This document shows positions 60,872-64,000 of a DNA stretch of 64,000 nucleotides, piece after piece. Made by a program: the position numbers and the translations under genes. Origin of the DNA: Kaistella jeonii. GTDB lineage: Bacteria > Bacteroidota > Bacteroidia > Flavobacteriales > Weeksellaceae. The stretch is taken from the NCBI RefSeq assembly GCF_000812865.1, contig NZ_JSYL01000006.1:59707-123706 (forward strand), read 5' to 3'. The notes beneath the pieces were generated by a model. The model made no database searches. It was not told where the DNA came from and saw only the letters and a list, made by a program, of their open reading frames with translations. The stretch's first letter is position 1, and each line of letters begins with the position of its first letter.

Positions 60872-63655
60872 TTAAAATTTAATATTCAAACCGAATAAAA
60901 ACGACCGAAGCGTTGGATAAGCATCAAGTTCGATCCCGGGAGAACGGTAAGGATTTCCATCACCATTTAATTCAGGTGAAAATCCTGTGAATTTTTGGGT
61001 GATAAAAGGATTTAAGGAGCTCACATAAAACCGAAGCGAACTAATATATTCAACTGGTTTTGATAGTGAATATCCTAAAGTAATGCTGTTTATTCTGAAA
61101 AAATCACCCGACTCTAAATAATAATTAGAGGCGATCGGGACTGTATTTGACGGTGCTGGATTTCCTGCATTTAAATTTCCCGGACCTGCATAATTTGTTG
61201 CAACACTGTATTCTATATTTTCGTCAACAAAACGCTGCGCTTTTTTACCATTGTATACACTGAAACCATATGCTCCGTAACCGCTTACAGAAAAATCTAT
61301 GTTTTTATAATTGAGATCGATATTTACGCCCATTGTTGATGTCGGAATGTATGATCCAAAATATTTTCTGTCTTTCTCGTCATTGCTTCCGGTTTGACCG
61401 TTTCCATTGGTATCAGTGTAGGTGAAATTACCGTTTGCATCATAACCGGAAACTTCCCAGAGGTAAAAACTTCCTAAAGGCTGACCAACACTCTCTGAAC
61501 TAAAATATTTCGTGAATTGCCCATTTCCTAAATCACCACCACGAATCGGACTGATATTAACATCGGAAATTGCATCTAAATTATTTTTATTGTTTGAATA
61601 ATTTGCACCCAGCGAGTATGACCAATTTTCCCCAATTTTATCTTTCCAGTTTAATGAGATTTCATACCCTTTGTTAGAAACTTGCCCTAACTGGGCAAAA
61701 CCTTCCGTAGAAATCCCTGTCGGACTGCTTGGTAATAAAGCAAGGATAATATTCTTCGTTTTTTTATCATATAAATCTACAGATCCGGAAAGTCGTCTGT
61801 TAAGTAATTCAAAATCAATTCCACCACTGGTTTCCTCCGTAATTTCCCAGGTTAAATTGGGGTCGATTATTTTATTGATCGTGTTTCCGTTTGAGTTAGA
61901 TCCGCCGCCAAAAGAATAATTATAACCTGTTCCCGAAGCAAAAGGTAAGATGTTTAAAGGAACATTTTGATTTCCTAATCTTCCCCATCCGGCTCTTAAT
62001 TTAAGTAGATTCAAAACACTTATATCTTTTAAAAAACTTTCTTCAGAAATAACCCATCCTGCTCCAAATGAAGGGAAATTCCCCCATTTATTACCGTTTG
62101 TGAATTGCGACGACCCATCTCTTCTAAAAGTGGCTGTCAGTAAATATCGGTTCATCAATTTATATTGCGCTCTTGCAAAATAAGACAGTGTTCTGTTTTC
62201 ATTTTGGTTTACACTTTCAAGATTAACCAGATCCGGATTTGCGTAATTGGTTCCGGCGACATCCCAGTAATTTTGAACCGCAAGTACATTATTTCTTACA
62301 AGACTCAATCTGTTAGTGCCATCTTTAACGGTAGTTTCGGTACCAACAGTTGCCTCAACATCATGTATTTCAGCAAATTTTTTATTGTACGTTAAATAAT
62401 TAGTCAATGACCAGTTGTAATAATCTTCTTTGGTATTTGATAATCTGTTTGTAAAACCTGGAGGATTTTCTCCCAGTAATCTAACACCATTATCATATGC
62501 ATAGGCTTTAAAATCATAAAACTCCCCTGAAAATTGTGAAGTGAATTTTAAATCTTTAAAAATGTTCATATCTAATTTCAATCCGCCCTGTAATTGAAGA
62601 GATTTTGACCGCTCGTTGTTCAGTTCTAGCTGTGCAAGTGGATTACCAACGTTATTAAACTTAGACCCGGTTTGACTGGCGAAACCATTTGCACCCACGA
62701 AAGAAACTCCATAAGTTCCATCCGGGAAAAATACAGGTACAATTGGTGACTGTTTATAAGCGGTAGTAAATGCTCCCAAAGGTTTTGGTGTATTGTTCAC
62801 AAAAGCCACACTTAATGTCTGTGTTAAGGTGATCTTCTTTGCAATTTTGAACTCATTGTTCGTACGAACAGTGGTTCTGTTGTAATCGCTTCCTTTTAAG
62901 ATCGACTTTTCATCATAATTGCTTAAACTCAAAAAATATTTTGCACCTTCTCCGGAACCCGAAATTGAAATATTGTGTTGATTATAAGTTCCAACTCGCG
63001 TAATTGTTTTGAACCAATCTGTATTTACGGGTTGATCCTGCGAATATTTTGTACTTCCCAAAGCGGTATTGCTGTAATTAGCAAATAGATTGCTTCCCGC
63101 CATTTTAACTTTTTTGAGAGGAACTCTGACGCCTGTAAATCCGTCGTACTCTACTCTAATTTTTCCTTTCCCGGATTTCGTGGTGATGATTACAACACCG
63201 TTTGCGCCTCGGTTACCATAAATTGCCAATGCAGAAGCATCCTTCAAAATATCATAAGTCAAAATATCATTGGAATTGATATTGCCGATGCCATCTACAA
63301 ATAAACCGTCTACTACATATAAGGGGTTTCGTCCAGATAAGACGGTTCCTAAACCTCTGATCAAAATGGTTGGAGCCGCTCCAGGTAAGTCAGATGCAGT
63401 AACCTGCACTCCGGCTGCTTTTCCCTGTATTGCCTGGGTTGCATTCAGCACCTTGGTCTTCATTAATTCTTCCGAATTGATGGAACTTATGGCAGTTGTA
63501 TTATCAACTTTTTTCCGCGTTCCGTAACCAATCATTACCACCTCCTCAATCTGCTGTGTTTTCAGGGTGTCTTTCGGAGTTTCCTGCGCACTTACATTCA
63601 TACCGAAGTATAATGCAGCAATCAGGCAGGGAAACTTTAAGTTACTGTGTTTCAT
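60872..63655 (-). CDS. SusC/RagA TonB-linked outer-membrane transporter
   Basis: The 927-residue protein imports oligosaccharides using TonB energy. A signal peptide is followed by the TonB box and plug: IEEVVMIGYGTRKKVDNTTA, then ILIRGLGTVLSGRNPLYVVDG and GNRGANGVVIITTKSG, characteristic of SusC. The rest is beta-barrel. The N-terminal carboxypeptidase-like domain often seen before the plug in SusC (about 1000 residues) is absent, so it is a short form. It is the first gene of the locus, and the promoter area lies at 63713. Confidence 0.96.
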   Translation of the reverse strand: MKHSNLKFPCLIAALYFGMNVSAQETPKDTLKTQQIEEVVMIGYGTRKKVDNTTAISSINSEELMKTKVLNATQAIQGKAAGVQVTASDLPGAAPTILIRGLGTVLSGRNPLYVVDGLFVDGIGNINSNDILTYDILKDASALAIYGNRGANGVVIITTKSGKGKIRVEYDGFTGVRVPLKKVKMAGSNLFANYSNTALGSTKYSQDQPVNTDWFKTITRVGTYNQHNISISGSGEGAKYFLSLSNYDEKSILKGSDYNRTTVRTNNEFKIAKKITLTQTLSVAFVNNTPKPLGAFTTAYKQSPIVPVFFPDGTYGVSFVGANGFASQTGSKFNNVGNPLAQLELNNERSKSLQLQGGLKLDMNIFKDLKFTSQFSGEFYDFKAYAYDNGVRLLGENPPGFTNRLSNTKEDYYNWSLTNYLTYNKKFAEIHDVEATVGTETTVKDGTNRLSLVRNNVLAVQNYWDVAGTNYANPDLVNLESVNQNENRTLSYFARAQYKLMNRYLLTATFRRDGSSQFTNGNKWGNFPSFGAGWVISEESFLKDISVLNLLKLRAGWGRLGNQNVPLNILPFASGTGYNYSFGGGSNSNGNTINKIIDPNLTWEITEETSGGIDFELLNRRLSGSVDLYDKKTKNIILALLPSSPTGISTEGFAQLGQVSNKGYEISLNWKDKIGENWSYSLGANYSNNKNNLDAISDVNISPIRGGDLGNGQFTKYFSSESVGQPLGSFYLWEVSGYDANGNFTYTDTNGNGQTGSNDEKDRKYFGSYIPTSTMGVNIDLNYKNIDFSVSGYGAYGFSVYNGKKAQRFVDENIEYSVATNYAGPGNLNAGNPAPSNTVPIASNYYLESGDFFRINSITLGYSLSKPVEYISSLRFYVSSLNPFITQKFTGFSPELNGDGNPYRSPGIELDAYPTLRSFLFGLNIKF

Positions 63656-63712
63656 ATGATCGTTTTATAGTTATAAGTCATTTATAATAAGATGGTTAGT
63701 CCTTTATTGAAT

Positions 63713-63720
63713 CAAAGTTA
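63713..63720 (-). promoter_or_regulatory. -7 box upstream of susC
   Basis: The minus strand reads TAACTTTG, a match to TAnnTTTG, about 58 nt before the susC start. The -33 candidate TTG (plus 63736-63738) is only 15 nt away, so the promoter is not ideal. Confidence 0.4.
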
Positions 63721-63830
63721 GATAATAAAACAATACAATGTTAAAAAATACTTAATTTATTTTAAAATTTTGTTAAAACACACTGTACGCTAATTGGCTT
63801 AATATTTGAGAATAGATCGTTATTAACTTA

Positions 63831-63918
63831 ACCCGTAGTGCATTATAAAAGGTTATTCATAATACGATAAAAAATCGTATATTGTATTGACTACCAATCT
63901 AATACAGTATGAATAACC
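63831..63918 (+). repeat. inverted repeats, possible insertion-sequence left end
   Basis: From ACCCGTAGTGC (63831) the region holds GGTTATTCAT (63851-63860), repeated inverted as ATGAATAACC at the start codon of the partial ORF (63909-63918), and a perfect 7-bp hairpin ATACGAT/ATCGTAT (63862-63880) with A5 loop. The layout resembles an IS end in front of a transposase, or an operator. The other end is beyond the window. Confidence 0.4.
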
Positions 63919-64000
63919 TGGAAGCAATTTACGATTTTATTTTAAATCAATTGAGAGAATTAACACCAATTGAAAATTTTTATTTTAAACCGATTAAACC
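63909..64000 (+). CDS. partial ORF, possible IS982-type transposase N-terminus
   Basis: From ATG 63909 the frame stays open to the window edge (30 complete codons, MNNLEAIYDFILNQLRELTP, then IENFYFKPIK). The N-terminus with a short helix and an ENFYFKPIKP-like segment resembles what I remember of Bacteroidota IS982-family transposases, but 30 residues are too few to be sure. Codon use is unremarkable. The inverted repeats just upstream support a mobile element. Confidence 0.4.
   Translation, partial: MNNLEAIYDFILNQLRELTPIENFYFKPIK

Overview
The window looks like a chromosome segment of a Flavobacteriia member, most likely Weeksellaceae (the Chryseobacterium/Kaistella/Epilithonimonas group). 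The evidence is a low-GC sequence, promoters of the Bacteroidota type (TTTG, about 19 nt, TAnnTTTG), SusC/SusD proteins, a type IX secretion C-terminal sorting domain, an SDR-type threonine dehydrogenase, carotenoid genes, and Bacteroidota-style lipoproteins. This placement rests on recognised families only; no search was run.

Layout. 1-6 kb: a 3'-truncated tRNA-Leu(CAA), a PhnP-like hydrolase, a conserved protein of unknown function, a GAF-type methionine-sulfoxide reductase homologue, an acetyltransferase, a 2-oxoacid dehydrogenase E2, a small monooxygenase-like protein and an atypical exported peptide deformylase. 6-14.5 kb (minus strand): a complete tryptophan operon trpE-trpG-(EEP-family gene)-trpD-trpC-trpF-trpB-trpA followed by lipB. 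It is preceded by a recognisable promoter, a leader peptide with tandem Trp codons, and mutually exclusive terminator/antiterminator pairings, which is ribosome-mediated attenuation. 14.5-21.8 kb: a heavy-metal RND efflux operon (membrane proteins, CzcA-like pump, TolC-like channel, cytochrome b, adaptor). 22-30.6 kb: lysS, osmC, a LuxR-type regulator, an amber-interrupted secreted protein gene, gyrB, a DUF3298-like lipoprotein and a lipid kinase.

30.6-41.8 kb is the most integrated accessory region. An eight-gene minus-strand operon (TetR-like regulator, ABC1 kinase, TIGR03643 protein, flavin reductase, DUF2256, SDR, MarR, photolyase) diverges from crtI-crtB-hypothetical-crtZ, which is followed by an SRPBCC protein and an SDR. 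Together they look like a light or oxidative-stress island. 42-52.9 kb: a Crp-like regulator, ggt, tdh, a degenerate deacetylase-like protein, a T9SS-secreted FN3 protein, rpsF-rpsR-rplI, a ClC transporter and a glutamate-synthase-like protein. 52.9-63.7 kb: a polysaccharide utilisation locus susC-susD-LamG lipoprotein-two GH144-like glucanases-GH3, predicted to use beta-1,2-glucan. The window ends in a partial ORF that may be an insertion-sequence transposase.

Five intergenic copies (3.5, 7.8, 17.5, 44.4 and 55.4 kb) of one structured repeat keep their pairing while the paired bases change, which suggests a folded RNA or repeat family.
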